In this document: positions 17,762 through 26,546 of the stretch, one piece after another | Layout of the letters: the number at the start of each line of letters is the position of its first letter | How positions within the stretch are numbered: position 1 is the first letter of the stretch | Assembly: GCF_011378855.1 (NCBI RefSeq) | Contig: NZ_WTLB01000040.1 | Span: forward strand, 1 to 39,496 | Source: Pseudoalteromonas sp. Z1A8 | GTDB lineage: Bacteria; Pseudomonadota; Gammaproteobacteria; Enterobacterales; Alteromonadaceae | Direction of reading: 5' to 3' | DNA length: 39,496 bases | The notes under the pieces: generated by a model | Seen by the model: the letters and a program-made list of their open reading frames with translations, nothing else | Told to the model about the DNA's origin: nothing | Database searches by the model: none | Position numbers and translations under genes: made by a program

Positions 17762-18796
17762 TTACAGGCGGAAGAATCGCGCTGCATCTCCTTGACTTAA
17801 ATTAAGCGCCTTAGCCACATCTTGGCTAATGACGAGAGTATGTTTTGCATGATTGTAATGCGCGTCTTTCGTAAATGTTGCTCTAAAGCCACTTACGCCT
17901 TGATTACATACAGCCAACGTATCTGAGCTATTTTGTGATATGTGATCAAGCTCACCAATTGTTATAGGGCAAACTTGAGAGTCGCGAATACTGCGAATAT
18001 TACCAAGTTTTGCTTCAACCGTTGGGCCTGCGTCAAATAAGTCAACGTAGCCTCTGTGCTCAAAACCTTCTTTTTCTAATAATTTTAGCGCAGGTTTTGT
18101 TTTTTCATGCACATGACCAATAACTGCTTGCGCTTTTTTGCTAAGCAAGTTCACATAAATAGGATATTTAGGCATTAATTCGCTAATAAATACCTTATCG
18201 CCTAAGCCCACTAAGTGATCCGCTTCTGGAAACTCAATGCTAAAAAAGTGCTCTTGTAGCCATTGCCAAAAAGGAGAATGCCCTTCGTCGTCGCTCACGC
18301 CGCGCATTTCTGCAATAACAGTATCGGCAAAACGCTCGCTATGCTGCGCCATAAACAAAAAGCGTGAACGTGATAAAAATCGGCCCGTTAGCCCTTTGCG
18401 GCTGTTTTCACGCAAAAACAATGTGCATATTTCAGAGCAACCGGTGTAGTCGTTACACATGCTTAAAATATCAACGGTGTTATATACATTTAAAGTAGGC
18501 GAGTGATGAACTGTTTTACCTAAATGATAATGATACAAAGGCACCGACAAGCCCACTGCAGCTTCTATAGCGGTAGTACCTATAACATCACCTGTTTCGC
18601 TGTCTTCTAAAACAAATAAATAGCTTTCATCGAGTGGCTGGTTAACATTTTTTGCAAAACTTATTTCAGCGCGTTCAATTTTTTCTTTTAGCTGTGCATC
18701 ATCAACAGGTAAAGAGGTAAATCCATGGCCTGATTCAATCGCAATTTGTTTAAGTGCGTCAAAATCATTGGCAGTAATAGGACGTAATACTTGCAT
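17762..18796 (-). CDS. astA: Arginine N-succinyltransferase
   Basis: A 344-residue acyltransferase of the AstA/AruF family (GNAT-like). It transfers succinyl from succinyl-CoA to arginine, the first step of the AST pathway. Family segments are visible: MQVLRPITANDFDALKQIA at the start, SYLFVLEDSETGDVIGTTAIEAAVG, LFLRENSRKGLTGRFLSRSRFLFMA and FISELMPKYPIYVNLL. The DAGPTVEA block near residue 250 is also typical. A TTGGAG ribosome site precedes the ATG, and before that a 23-bp palindrome separates it from argD. Confidence 0.95.
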   Translation of the reverse strand: MQVLRPITANDFDALKQIAIESGHGFTSLPVDDAQLKEKIERAEISFAKNVNQPLDESYLFVLEDSETGDVIGTTAIEAAVGLSVPLYHYHLGKTVHHSPTLNVYNTVDILSMCNDYTGCSEICTLFLRENSRKGLTGRFLSRSRFLFMAQHSERFADTVIAEMRGVSDDEGHSPFWQWLQEHFFSIEFPEADHLVGLGDKVFISELMPKYPIYVNLLSKKAQAVIGHVHEKTKPALKLLEKEGFEHRGYVDLFDAGPTVEAKLGNIRSIRDSQVCPITIGELDHISQNSSDTLAVCNQGVSGFRATFTKDAHYNHAKHTLVISQDVAKALNLSQGDAARFFRL

Positions 18797-18812
18797 TAAT
18801 TACTTGCTCCAA

Positions 18813-18835
18813 TAGCGCGTTTATTAAACGCGCTA
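18813..18835 (-). promoter_or_regulatory. 23-bp palindrome between argD/astC and astA
   Basis: TAGCGCGTTTA (18813-18823), one central base, then TAAACGCGCTA (18825-18835): perfect 11-bp arms. In the mRNA it makes a GC-rich hairpin just upstream of the astA ribosome site. There is no T tract, so it is not a standard terminator. It may protect or separate expression of argD from astA, or be a protein-binding site. Confidence 0.65.
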
Positions 18836-18842
18836 AATTTTA

Positions 18843-20057
<1,215 letters not shown>

Positions 20058-20101
20058 CTAAATTGAATGGGCTTAGATAAAAGGTTAGTTGCTAACTCAA
20101 A

Positions 20102-20124
20102 GAAGAATATAGCCTTTATTCTTC
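20102..20124. promoter_or_regulatory. Candidate operator in the argD/lrp divergent region
   Basis: GAAGAATA (20102-20109), 7-bp spacer, TATTCTTC (20117-20124): perfect 8-bp arms, centred 65 bases before argD and 131 before the Lrp-type gene. It does not fit the ArgR box (TGAAT...ATTCA). The neighbouring Lrp/AsnC protein is a likely binder by context only. Confidence 0.45.
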
Positions 20125-20243
20125 AGCAAACACGTTATTATTTCTTGTAGGGGTCATTATCGAAGGTTAACAGTTAAATTTGCAGTGCTATTTTGTGAAA
20201 AATGATTAAAATAAAAGTCAAAATAACGAAGAAAATAACCATT

Positions 20244-20672
20244 ATGATAACTCTACAAGACGAGAAACTACTTTCTGTACTAAAAACAAACGCTAGAGCC
20301 AGTATTTCTGACCTTGCTCGCATGCTCGATTTATCTCGTTCAACAGTACAAAGCCGTATGCTCAAATTAGAAGAAAGCGGTGTGATTAAAGGGTATAGCG
20401 TTGATTATGGGGATGACTATTTAAGTAAAATGGTATCAGCTCATGTGTCTATTAAGGTTAAGCAAAAATTAACGACAAAAACGAATATAGAGCTTAAGCA
20501 AATAGATGCAATTTCTCAGCTTTATGCCATAAGTGGTGAGTTTGATTTAATTGCTGTGGTACAAGCGCAAAATCTAGAGCAGCTGAGTCATTTGCTAGAC
20601 GATATAGGTAATCTTGATGGAGTAGAGCGCACTACATCGTCTGTTATTTTAGAGACCAAATTTAAGCGATGA
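20244..20672 (+). CDS. Lrp/AsnC-family transcriptional regulator
   Basis: About 142 residues from ATG 20244 (MITLQDEKLLSVLKTN), the usual family start; an upstream ATG at 20202 would add 14 basic residues. An N-terminal winged helix-turn-helix (residues ~5-55: NARASISDLARMLDLSRSTVQSRMLKLEESGVI) is followed by a C-terminal RAM/effector domain (~65-140) with ISGEFDLIAVV and TTSSVILETKFKR. Lrp-type proteins form octamers and bind amino acids. The gene is divergent from the argD-astA-astD operon, so it is a probable local regulator sensing arginine or a related amino acid. Family firm, target inferred. Confidence 0.92.
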   Translation: MITLQDEKLLSVLKTNARASISDLARMLDLSRSTVQSRMLKLEESGVIKGYSVDYGDDYLSKMVSAHVSIKVKQKLTTKTNIELKQIDAISQLYAISGEFDLIAVVQAQNLEQLSHLLDDIGNLDGVERTTSSVILETKFKR

Positions 20673-20690
20673 GTCAAAGTACTTATAATT

Positions 20691-20723
20691 CCAATGCAGC
20701 AAGTTATTTTGTTGCTGTATTGG
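20691..20723. terminator. Hairpin at the convergent end of the Lrp gene and the next gene
   Basis: CCAATGCAGCAA (20691-20702) pairs with TTGCTGTATTGG (20712-20723) with one G-T pair and a 9-base loop. It spans the stop of the minus-strand gene and lies 18 bases after the lrp stop. No T tract follows on either strand, so its terminator role is uncertain. Confidence 0.35.
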
Positions 20724-21648
20724 TGGTTGTAGGTGTTGTTTTTGCTCTTTTAATCACTTCTTTCGTTGCTTCATCTAATTTAATAAAATAAGCATTACCG
20801 CCAATACCTTTAAACTCTTCATCTGTAAATACAATCGTGTTGTCATCAAAAAAGGTGACGGCTTCTTTTTGAGTAACAATTCCTAAATCTATTTTTGATA
20901 CATCACCAGAGAAAAACTTATCACCTTTAAAGTTTTCAAATAACCAAAGGCTGGTTGAATCAAGTAACACTAATTTTTTACGATCGGGGCTGAGTGCTGC
21001 AGAGGTTATCCAGCAGAGTTTTTCAAGCGTGGTACACGTTTTAAAAGAGTCAACTAACTCAGCATCAAAATTTGCTGCATGATCCCCCACTTTATACACT
21101 TTAGTAATGCCATCGAAAGGTTCTGTACGATTTTTAGTAAATAAATATAAATGACGACCGAGTGCTACAAATGCTTCTAAATCAAAATTACGATTATTAG
21201 GTTTTATTGGAGTTCCATCCATTTCAGGATAGGTAAATTTGATTATTTCGGCTTGAGTAGTGTCGCCTTTAATATCAATAGGGTTTTCTATTTTATAAAT
21301 AGTGAGCCATCGACGATCGTTTTTGTTATTACCAAAATCGCCTAAAAAAAAGTGCCCAAATTTGTTTTGAGTCATGTCTTCCCAGTCTATATTTTTAGCA
21401 TTTTCGACTAAGATTTCTTTGGCGATAGAACCGTCTTGATTGAGGCGGTAAAGCTTAGGTTCATTGCCTCCGTCGTTAATAGCCCATAAACGTTTGTGCT
21501 TATCAAATTCAATACCTGATATTTCTTTTAATTTAGGATCAACTGAGATTTCTTTTTTACTATAAAGGGTATAGATTGAAGAACCAACAAGTGTGGCTAT
21601 TATTAAAAATATGATGGCTATAGTTATAAAAATGCTTTTTTTCAACAT
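20704..21648 (-). CDS. Membrane-anchored protein, probable beta-propeller
   Basis: A 314-residue protein. Residues ~5-27 form one hydrophobic helix (FITIAIIFLIIATLVGSSI) that would anchor it to the inner membrane with the rest in the periplasm. The outer part has repeated short blade-like units: ISGIEFDKHKRLWAINDGG, YRLNQDGSIAKEI, GDFGNNKNDR, LSPDRKKLVLLDS, AVTFFDDNTIVFTDE. This resembles SdiA-regulated or phytase-like propellers, but no family is certain. Two cysteines (TCTTLEKLC) could form a disulfide. The tail is Thr-rich (TTPTTTNTATK) and is encoded partly by a hairpin. The gene stands alone. Function unknown. Confidence 0.7.
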   Translation of the reverse strand: MLKKSIFITIAIIFLIIATLVGSSIYTLYSKKEISVDPKLKEISGIEFDKHKRLWAINDGGNEPKLYRLNQDGSIAKEILVENAKNIDWEDMTQNKFGHFFLGDFGNNKNDRRWLTIYKIENPIDIKGDTTQAEIIKFTYPEMDGTPIKPNNRNFDLEAFVALGRHLYLFTKNRTEPFDGITKVYKVGDHAANFDAELVDSFKTCTTLEKLCWITSAALSPDRKKLVLLDSTSLWLFENFKGDKFFSGDVSKIDLGIVTQKEAVTFFDDNTIVFTDEEFKGIGGNAYFIKLDEATKEVIKRAKTTPTTTNTATK

Positions 21649-22031
21649 GAAAATTATGATATTTCAGAGTATTAAGATGCTGTGTATTATCGCTGATGAA
21701 AGTACATAACAAAAGAATTTTATAAATTTAGGCAATACTCTTGGATTATTTAACGTTAAATTCGGTTAAATAAATAAAATGTGATGCCTACCTAGTTGGT
21801 TCAAAAATTGCTCTGTACTAGTGAGCTTTTTAAAATAGATTGTTTATATACTAACCGCACTTTTTAGGTGCAGAAAAAATGAATTGTTGCACTGTAATAA
21901 TGCGTAAATAAAGTTTTGGTTAACTTAAAACGTGTTTAATGATTTTGAATGGAATCCACATCGCCTTTTTGTTTAGTTGTATGGCCTGTGGCAAAGATTA
22001 AGTACCCTTTTTGGTTTAGTTGGAGCCTGCT
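21649..22031. other. 383-bp region upstream of the glycogen operon
   Basis: It presumably contains the glycogen operon promoter, but no -35/-10 pair is convincing by eye; TATACT at 21847-21852 has no matching -35. It also holds a 14-bp palindrome ATTTAACGTTAAAT (21748-21761), a small GCAC/GTGC hairpin near 21856-21871, and an imperfect ~24-bp direct repeat (21964-21988 and 22006-22029). No credible ORF is present. Confidence 0.5.
21964..22029 (+). repeat. Imperfect direct repeat overlapping the operon's first ribosome site
   Basis: Copy 1 at 21964-21988 and copy 2 at 22006-22029 share CCTTTTT, then GTTTAGTTG, then GCCTG, differing by small indels; spacing is about 42 bp. Copy 2 contains the TGGAG ribosome site of the CBM48 gene. 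Copy 1 contains an ATG (21981) that opens a six-codon frame. Confidence 0.45.
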
Positions 22032-22334
22032 ATGTTGAATAAACGTTTTTTTAAAACAAAAGATGAAGCTGAAGTAACCTTTGAGTTTTCTCATCCTGAG
22101 GCAGAAGAAGTTTGCTTATTAGGTGAATTTAATGATTGGCAACCTGTGCCAATGAAGCTTAATAAAAAACAAGGTGTTTTTAAATTTAAGCAACGCTTAC
22201 CTATCGATCAACAATTTCACTTTCGTTATTTAATTAATGGCGATATTTGGGATAACGACCACCAAGCTGATGGCTACATTGGCAATACATTTGGTACAGA
22301 AAACAGCATAGTAAATACTCAACGCATTAATTAA
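22032..22334 (+). CDS. Free CBM48 glycogen-binding domain protein
   Basis: A 100-residue soluble protein that is a single CBM48/isoamylase N-terminal-type domain, the fold also found in AMPK beta. Signature segments are EEVCLLGEFNDWQPVPMKL, GVFKFKQRLP, FHFRYLINGDIWDND and GYIGNTFGTENSIV. The tryptophans in NDWQ and DIWDND are candidate sugar contacts. No catalytic domain is attached. The start is ATG 22032 with GGAG six bases upstream; a TTG at 22020 extends the frame but would remove that ribosome site. It is the first gene of the operon, nine bases before malQ. It probably binds glycogen and may guide or modulate the enzymes encoded behind it; that role is inferred. Confidence 0.85.
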   Translation: MLNKRFFKTKDEAEVTFEFSHPEAEEVCLLGEFNDWQPVPMKLNKKQGVFKFKQRLPIDQQFHFRYLINGDIWDNDHQADGYIGNTFGTENSIVNTQRIN

Positions 22335-22343
22335 GGCGATTCA

Positions 22344-24338
22344 ATGGATGCTCTTTCGCAGTTGTTTTACCTGCATGGTATTGGCTTTGAATTCACTAAG
22401 TATTCAGGTGAACAGGTGTTTTTTAGCGAAGACACGCGTAAACGTGCTTTGCAATGTTGTGGTGTTGATACAAATAACGAAGCGCAAGTAGCTCAACTAA
22501 CTTATGATTTAGATGCATCGCTTTGGCTGGATTTAGTGCCCAGTGTGAGTTTAGTTGATCAAAATACGTGTTTGTTAAAGCTTCGTATAGACGAACGCCA
22601 GCAAAATTTAGCCGCTAACATTAATATCCCTTCACTTGGGATGAATATAGCGGTTGAGAACCTCTATAACTTGGCGGTTACAGGTGAGTATTACTTACAT
22701 GGCGTTCGCTACATTGAGCTGGCACTGCCTATAGACACTATGCCAATCGGCTATCATGACGCTAATGTTCAGGTAGGTGAGCAGCAGGCTATTACACAAA
22801 TTTGGTGTGTGCCTGAGCAAGTTTATCAAGTTGAAGATGCAAAGCGCACTGGATTATCTATTCAGCTTTATACGTTAAAAAATAAAGCGAATTTAGGTAT
22901 TGGCGACTTTGACGATTTACTAAAGCTTACAAAATTATGCAGCTCGCAAAATATGGATTACATATTACTTAATCCACTGCATTTGTTATTTGCTGATATG
23001 CCAGAGCGCGCAAGCCCTTATAGTCCTAATAGTCGCGCTTTATTAAACCCTCTTTATATTTCCATAGTATTAAGCGAAGACGCAGCAAATAACGAAAAGC
23101 TTAATACTCTAATGCAGCAAGATGATGTAATCGCGTTATTGCAAAGCAACGATCAGTTTATAAATTACGAAAATGTAAGCCGTATAAAGTATGCGTTATT
23201 TGAAGCGCTTTATAACCAGTTTGAACTAACAGCAAGTGATGAGCGTCGCCATGCTTTTACAGATTTTTGTAATACTCATTCAACGACGCTAAACACCCTC
23301 GAATCAGATAACGTAACGTTTGATTATTACCTGCAATGGCAAGCACATATTCAATTGGCACAGTGCCAAAAAAGTTGTGCAGAGCAAGGTATGGCTATCG
23401 GGTTAATAAACGACTTAGCCGTTGGCTGTGCGGGTGATGGAGCCGAATTTAAAAACCAAAAAATATTGTTTAGCGATGGTGCAAGTGTAGGTGCTCCACC
23501 TGATCCATGGGCCGAAGCTGGCCAAAACTGGGGGCTTCCAGCACTAAACCCTCAAAGTCTTAGTAATAATCACTACCAATTTTATCGCTCGCTCATTCGC
23601 GCAAACATGCAAAATGTAGGTGGACTTAGAATTGACCACGTAATGGCTATTAGACGCCTATGGTGGTGCTTTGAAAATAATGGCGAACAAGATGGCTGTT
23701 ATGTTTACTACCCGTTTGAGTACTTACTCGCGGTTTTAAAAATTGAATCGCATATTAATCAGAGTATCGTAATTGGGGAAGATTTAGGCGTTGTACCGCC
23801 AGAGGTAAGGCAGGCTTTGGCTTCAAGCGGTATCTTTTCTAACAGCTTATTTTATTTTGAAAAACAACACAGTGGTGAATTTTTATCGGTAAATGAGCTA
23901 GCAACACATTGTTTGTTAATGATAGCCAATCACGATGTCCCCCCATTTACAGGCTGGTGGCAACATGCTGATTTAAATATTAAGCAACAATACAAGCTAA
24001 TTACTGATGACGAATACGCGCAATTAAAGCAACAGCGAACAGAAGAGCAGCATAGGCTACTACGTTTTATTAATCACCATGGCAATGCAACTGATCTTTT
24101 GTTACATAGCGATGCAATCGAAGTTTATAACGCACTTGCATTGTGTTTGGCGGGTTCTCAATCGCGTTTATTTGCAATACAAATAGATGATTTAGATGAG
24201 CAGCAGTATCCGGTAAATATCCCTGGGACAGATAAAGAGTATCCTAATTGGCGACGTGTATTAACGCATACCAGTGAAGAAATTTTTACCAAAAATGCCT
24301 CACTTTTAGCTGCTATCGATTCAATAAGGAAAGATTAA
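22344..24338 (+). CDS. malQ: 4-alpha-glucanotransferase (amylomaltase)
   Basis: A 664-residue GH77 enzyme (E. coli MalQ 694). It moves alpha-1,4-glucan segments between maltodextrins and recycles short chains from glycogen breakdown. The catalytic residues are visible: nucleophile D431 in LRIDHVMAI, acid E479 in IGEDLGVVPPEV, and D531 in ANHDVPPF. GH77 segments SPYSPNSRALLNPLYI and GAPPDPWAEAGQNWGLP are intact. The ~150-residue N-terminal extension is typical of bacterial MalQ. An AAGG ribosome site precedes the ATG. Its stop TAA is immediately followed by the glgB ATG. malQ inside a glycogen operon rather than with malP is notable but known from marine gammaproteobacteria. Confidence 0.95.
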   Translation: MDALSQLFYLHGIGFEFTKYSGEQVFFSEDTRKRALQCCGVDTNNEAQVAQLTYDLDASLWLDLVPSVSLVDQNTCLLKLRIDERQQNLAANINIPSLGMNIAVENLYNLAVTGEYYLHGVRYIELALPIDTMPIGYHDANVQVGEQQAITQIWCVPEQVYQVEDAKRTGLSIQLYTLKNKANLGIGDFDDLLKLTKLCSSQNMDYILLNPLHLLFADMPERASPYSPNSRALLNPLYISIVLSEDAANNEKLNTLMQQDDVIALLQSNDQFINYENVSRIKYALFEALYNQFELTASDERRHAFTDFCNTHSTTLNTLESDNVTFDYYLQWQAHIQLAQCQKSCAEQGMAIGLINDLAVGCAGDGAEFKNQKILFSDGASVGAPPDPWAEAGQNWGLPALNPQSLSNNHYQFYRSLIRANMQNVGGLRIDHVMAIRRLWWCFENNGEQDGCYVYYPFEYLLAVLKIESHINQSIVIGEDLGVVPPEVRQALASSGIFSNSLFYFEKQHSGEFLSVNELATHCLLMIANHDVPPFTGWWQHADLNIKQQYKLITDDEYAQLKQQRTEEQHRLLRFINHHGNATDLLLHSDAIEVYNALALCLAGSQSRLFAIQIDDLDEQQYPVNIPGTDKEYPNWRRVLTHTSEEIFTKNASLLAAIDSIRKD

Positions 24339-26546
24339 ATGAGCAGTACAACTAATGAAAATAGTTACGATGCACAAGTACATGCATTAAGTGCAGGGCG
24401 TTTTAAAGACCCATTTAGCTTTTTAGGGGCACATGAAACAAGCGCAGGTACTGAGATTCGCTTTTTCTTACCAACGGCATTAAACGTAAGCGTTACATTA
24501 AATAATAAAAATATTGAAGCACAGCGCTATCAACAAAGTGACTTATTTATAGCCAAAGTTGATGCACTACCCACTGCGCCTTATCAATGCATTGCTCAGT
24601 ACACAAATAGCAGCGTTACCTTTTATGATGAATACAGCTTTGAAAGCACTCTTGATGCAGAGGCCATGTATTTATTTAACGAAGGCAGCCTTGAGCATGC
24701 TTACTCTCATTTCGGTGCACATTTTAGTACTCAACAAAACGTAGAGGGTGTGCGCTTTTGTGTATGGGCGCCTAATGCTGCAAGTGTCTCTATTATTGGT
24801 GAGTTTAACTTTTGGCAAGCGAATCGCCACTTTATGCGCTTTCACCCGGCAAGCGGTGTATGGGAGTTATTTGTACCAGGCCTTAAAGCCGACATGTGCT
24901 ACAAATTTGCAATTACCGCCCAAAGCGGAGAAGTACTTGAAAAAGCCGACCCCTATGCATTTAAAATGCAACAAGCACCTGGTACTGCAAGTGTTCTGCA
25001 GTATAAACCAGAACCTATAAAGCTTGGCGAGCAGGAACTTCAAAACCGACAAAAGCGTAATCATATTGATGCGCCAATTAGTATTTATGAAGTGCATTTA
25101 GGCTCATGGCAACGCGCTGAAAACAACCGCTATTTAAGTTATGCAGAACTTGCTGACAAACTGGTTAGCTACGCCCTTGAAATGAATTTTACCCACCTGC
25201 AACTTATGCCAATAAGTGAATACCCATTTGATGGTTCGTGGGGTTATCAACCCGTTGGTTTATTTGCTCCTACTAGCCGTTTTGGCGACTACAACAGCTT
25301 TAAATACTTTGTAGAGCAGTGCCACAAAGCTAATTTGGGTATTTTACTTGATTGGGTACCTGGGCATTTTCCTAGTGATCCGCATGGCTTGCACCGATTT
25401 GATGGCACACATTTATATGAACATGCCGATAAGCGGCAAGGTTTTCATCCTGATTGGAATACCTACATTTATAATTATGACCGCCCTGAGGTTAAAAGCT
25501 TTTTAATTTCAAATGCTATGTACTGGTTACATCAATTTGGTTTAGATGGTCTGCGGGTAGATGCCGTAGCCTCTATGTTGTATTTAGATTACAGCCGAAA
25601 AGAAGGTGAGTGGATCCCTAACTGCTACGGCGGGCGCGAAAACTTAGGTGCAATAGAGTGCTTAAAACAAGTCAATATGCGCAGCTACAAAAACAACCCG
25701 GGCATTATGATGGTGGCCGAGGAGTCAACAGCATGGCCAGGCGTTACCCAAAGTGTTGAGCATAACGGTTTAGGTTTTGGCTATAAATGGAATATGGGCT
25801 GGATGAACGATAGCTTGCATTACATGCAACACGACCCGCTTTATCGTCAGCATCATCATCACGAGATGACTTTTTCGATGGTATATGCCTTTAGTGAAAA
25901 CTATATATTGCCATTAAGTCACGATGAAGTAGTACACGGAAAAGGCTCGTTAATTGAAAAAATGCCAGGCGATGATTGGCAGAAATTTGCAAACTTACGC
26001 GCTTATTATGCATTTATGTGGGCACACCCGGGTAAAAAGCTCTTGTTTATGGGCGGCGAAATTGCACAGCGAAAAGAGTGGGGGCACGATCATTCTATCG
26101 ATTGGCATTTACTTGAGCACCAAAGCCATAACGGGGTAAAGCAAACCGTAAAAGCGCTCAATACCGTTTATAAAAACCAACCCGCGTTGTATGAGTTAGA
26201 TTCTAGCGCAGCTGGTTTTACCTGGATAGATAACAATAACAATCAGCAGAGCATTTTAAGCTTTGTTCGCTATGCTAAAAACGCAAAAGACTTTGTGGTT
26301 GTTATTGCTAACTTTACCCCCGCGTCATATGAAAACTACGTTATTGGCGTACCGAGTAAAGGGCGTTATAAAGTTATTTTAAATACTGACGACACTCAGT
26401 TTTTTGGCTCAGGCGTTGAGGTAACTAAAGATTCATCGCAAATAGTTAATGCTATCAATGAGTCAAACCATGGCTTTAAACACAGTATTTCAATTGCCAT
26501 TGGCGGCTTAACCACTATTTACTTACAAAAGGTTGATGATGAGTAA
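24339..26546 (+). CDS. glgB: 1,4-alpha-glucan branching enzyme
   Basis: A 735-residue GH13 enzyme (E. coli GlgB 728) that makes alpha-1,6 branches in glycogen. Domains in order: N1 domain (~10-105), CBM48 (~115-215; FCVWAPNAASVSIIGEFNFW), catalytic barrel (~250-610), C-terminal beta domain (~625-730). Nucleophile D408 lies in LRVDAVASMLY, acid E461 in MVAEEST, and the third acid in LPLSHDEVVHGKGS. All GH13 regions are intact. The ATG directly abuts the malQ stop, and its last codons overlap the glgX start, so the genes are read as a coupled chain. Confidence 0.97.
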   Translation: MSSTTNENSYDAQVHALSAGRFKDPFSFLGAHETSAGTEIRFFLPTALNVSVTLNNKNIEAQRYQQSDLFIAKVDALPTAPYQCIAQYTNSSVTFYDEYSFESTLDAEAMYLFNEGSLEHAYSHFGAHFSTQQNVEGVRFCVWAPNAASVSIIGEFNFWQANRHFMRFHPASGVWELFVPGLKADMCYKFAITAQSGEVLEKADPYAFKMQQAPGTASVLQYKPEPIKLGEQELQNRQKRNHIDAPISIYEVHLGSWQRAENNRYLSYAELADKLVSYALEMNFTHLQLMPISEYPFDGSWGYQPVGLFAPTSRFGDYNSFKYFVEQCHKANLGILLDWVPGHFPSDPHGLHRFDGTHLYEHADKRQGFHPDWNTYIYNYDRPEVKSFLISNAMYWLHQFGLDGLRVDAVASMLYLDYSRKEGEWIPNCYGGRENLGAIECLKQVNMRSYKNNPGIMMVAEESTAWPGVTQSVEHNGLGFGYKWNMGWMNDSLHYMQHDPLYRQHHHHEMTFSMVYAFSENYILPLSHDEVVHGKGSLIEKMPGDDWQKFANLRAYYAFMWAHPGKKLLFMGGEIAQRKEWGHDHSIDWHLLEHQSHNGVKQTVKALNTVYKNQPALYELDSSAAGFTWIDNNNNQQSILSFVRYAKNAKDFVVVIANFTPASYENYVIGVPSKGRYKVILNTDDTQFFGSGVEVTKDSSQIVNAINESNHGFKHSISIAIGGLTTIYLQKVDDE

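Noticed and set aside
20102..20124. ArgR box at the argD promoter
   Set aside because: The arms are GAAGAATA/TATTCTTC, not TGAAT...ATTCA with the usual 18-bp spacing.
21748..21761. 14-bp palindrome ATTTAACGTTAAAT upstream of the glycogen operon as an operator
   Set aside because: One or two perfect 14-bp palindromes are expected by chance in AT-rich DNA of this length, and no promoter or regulator is nearby to support it.
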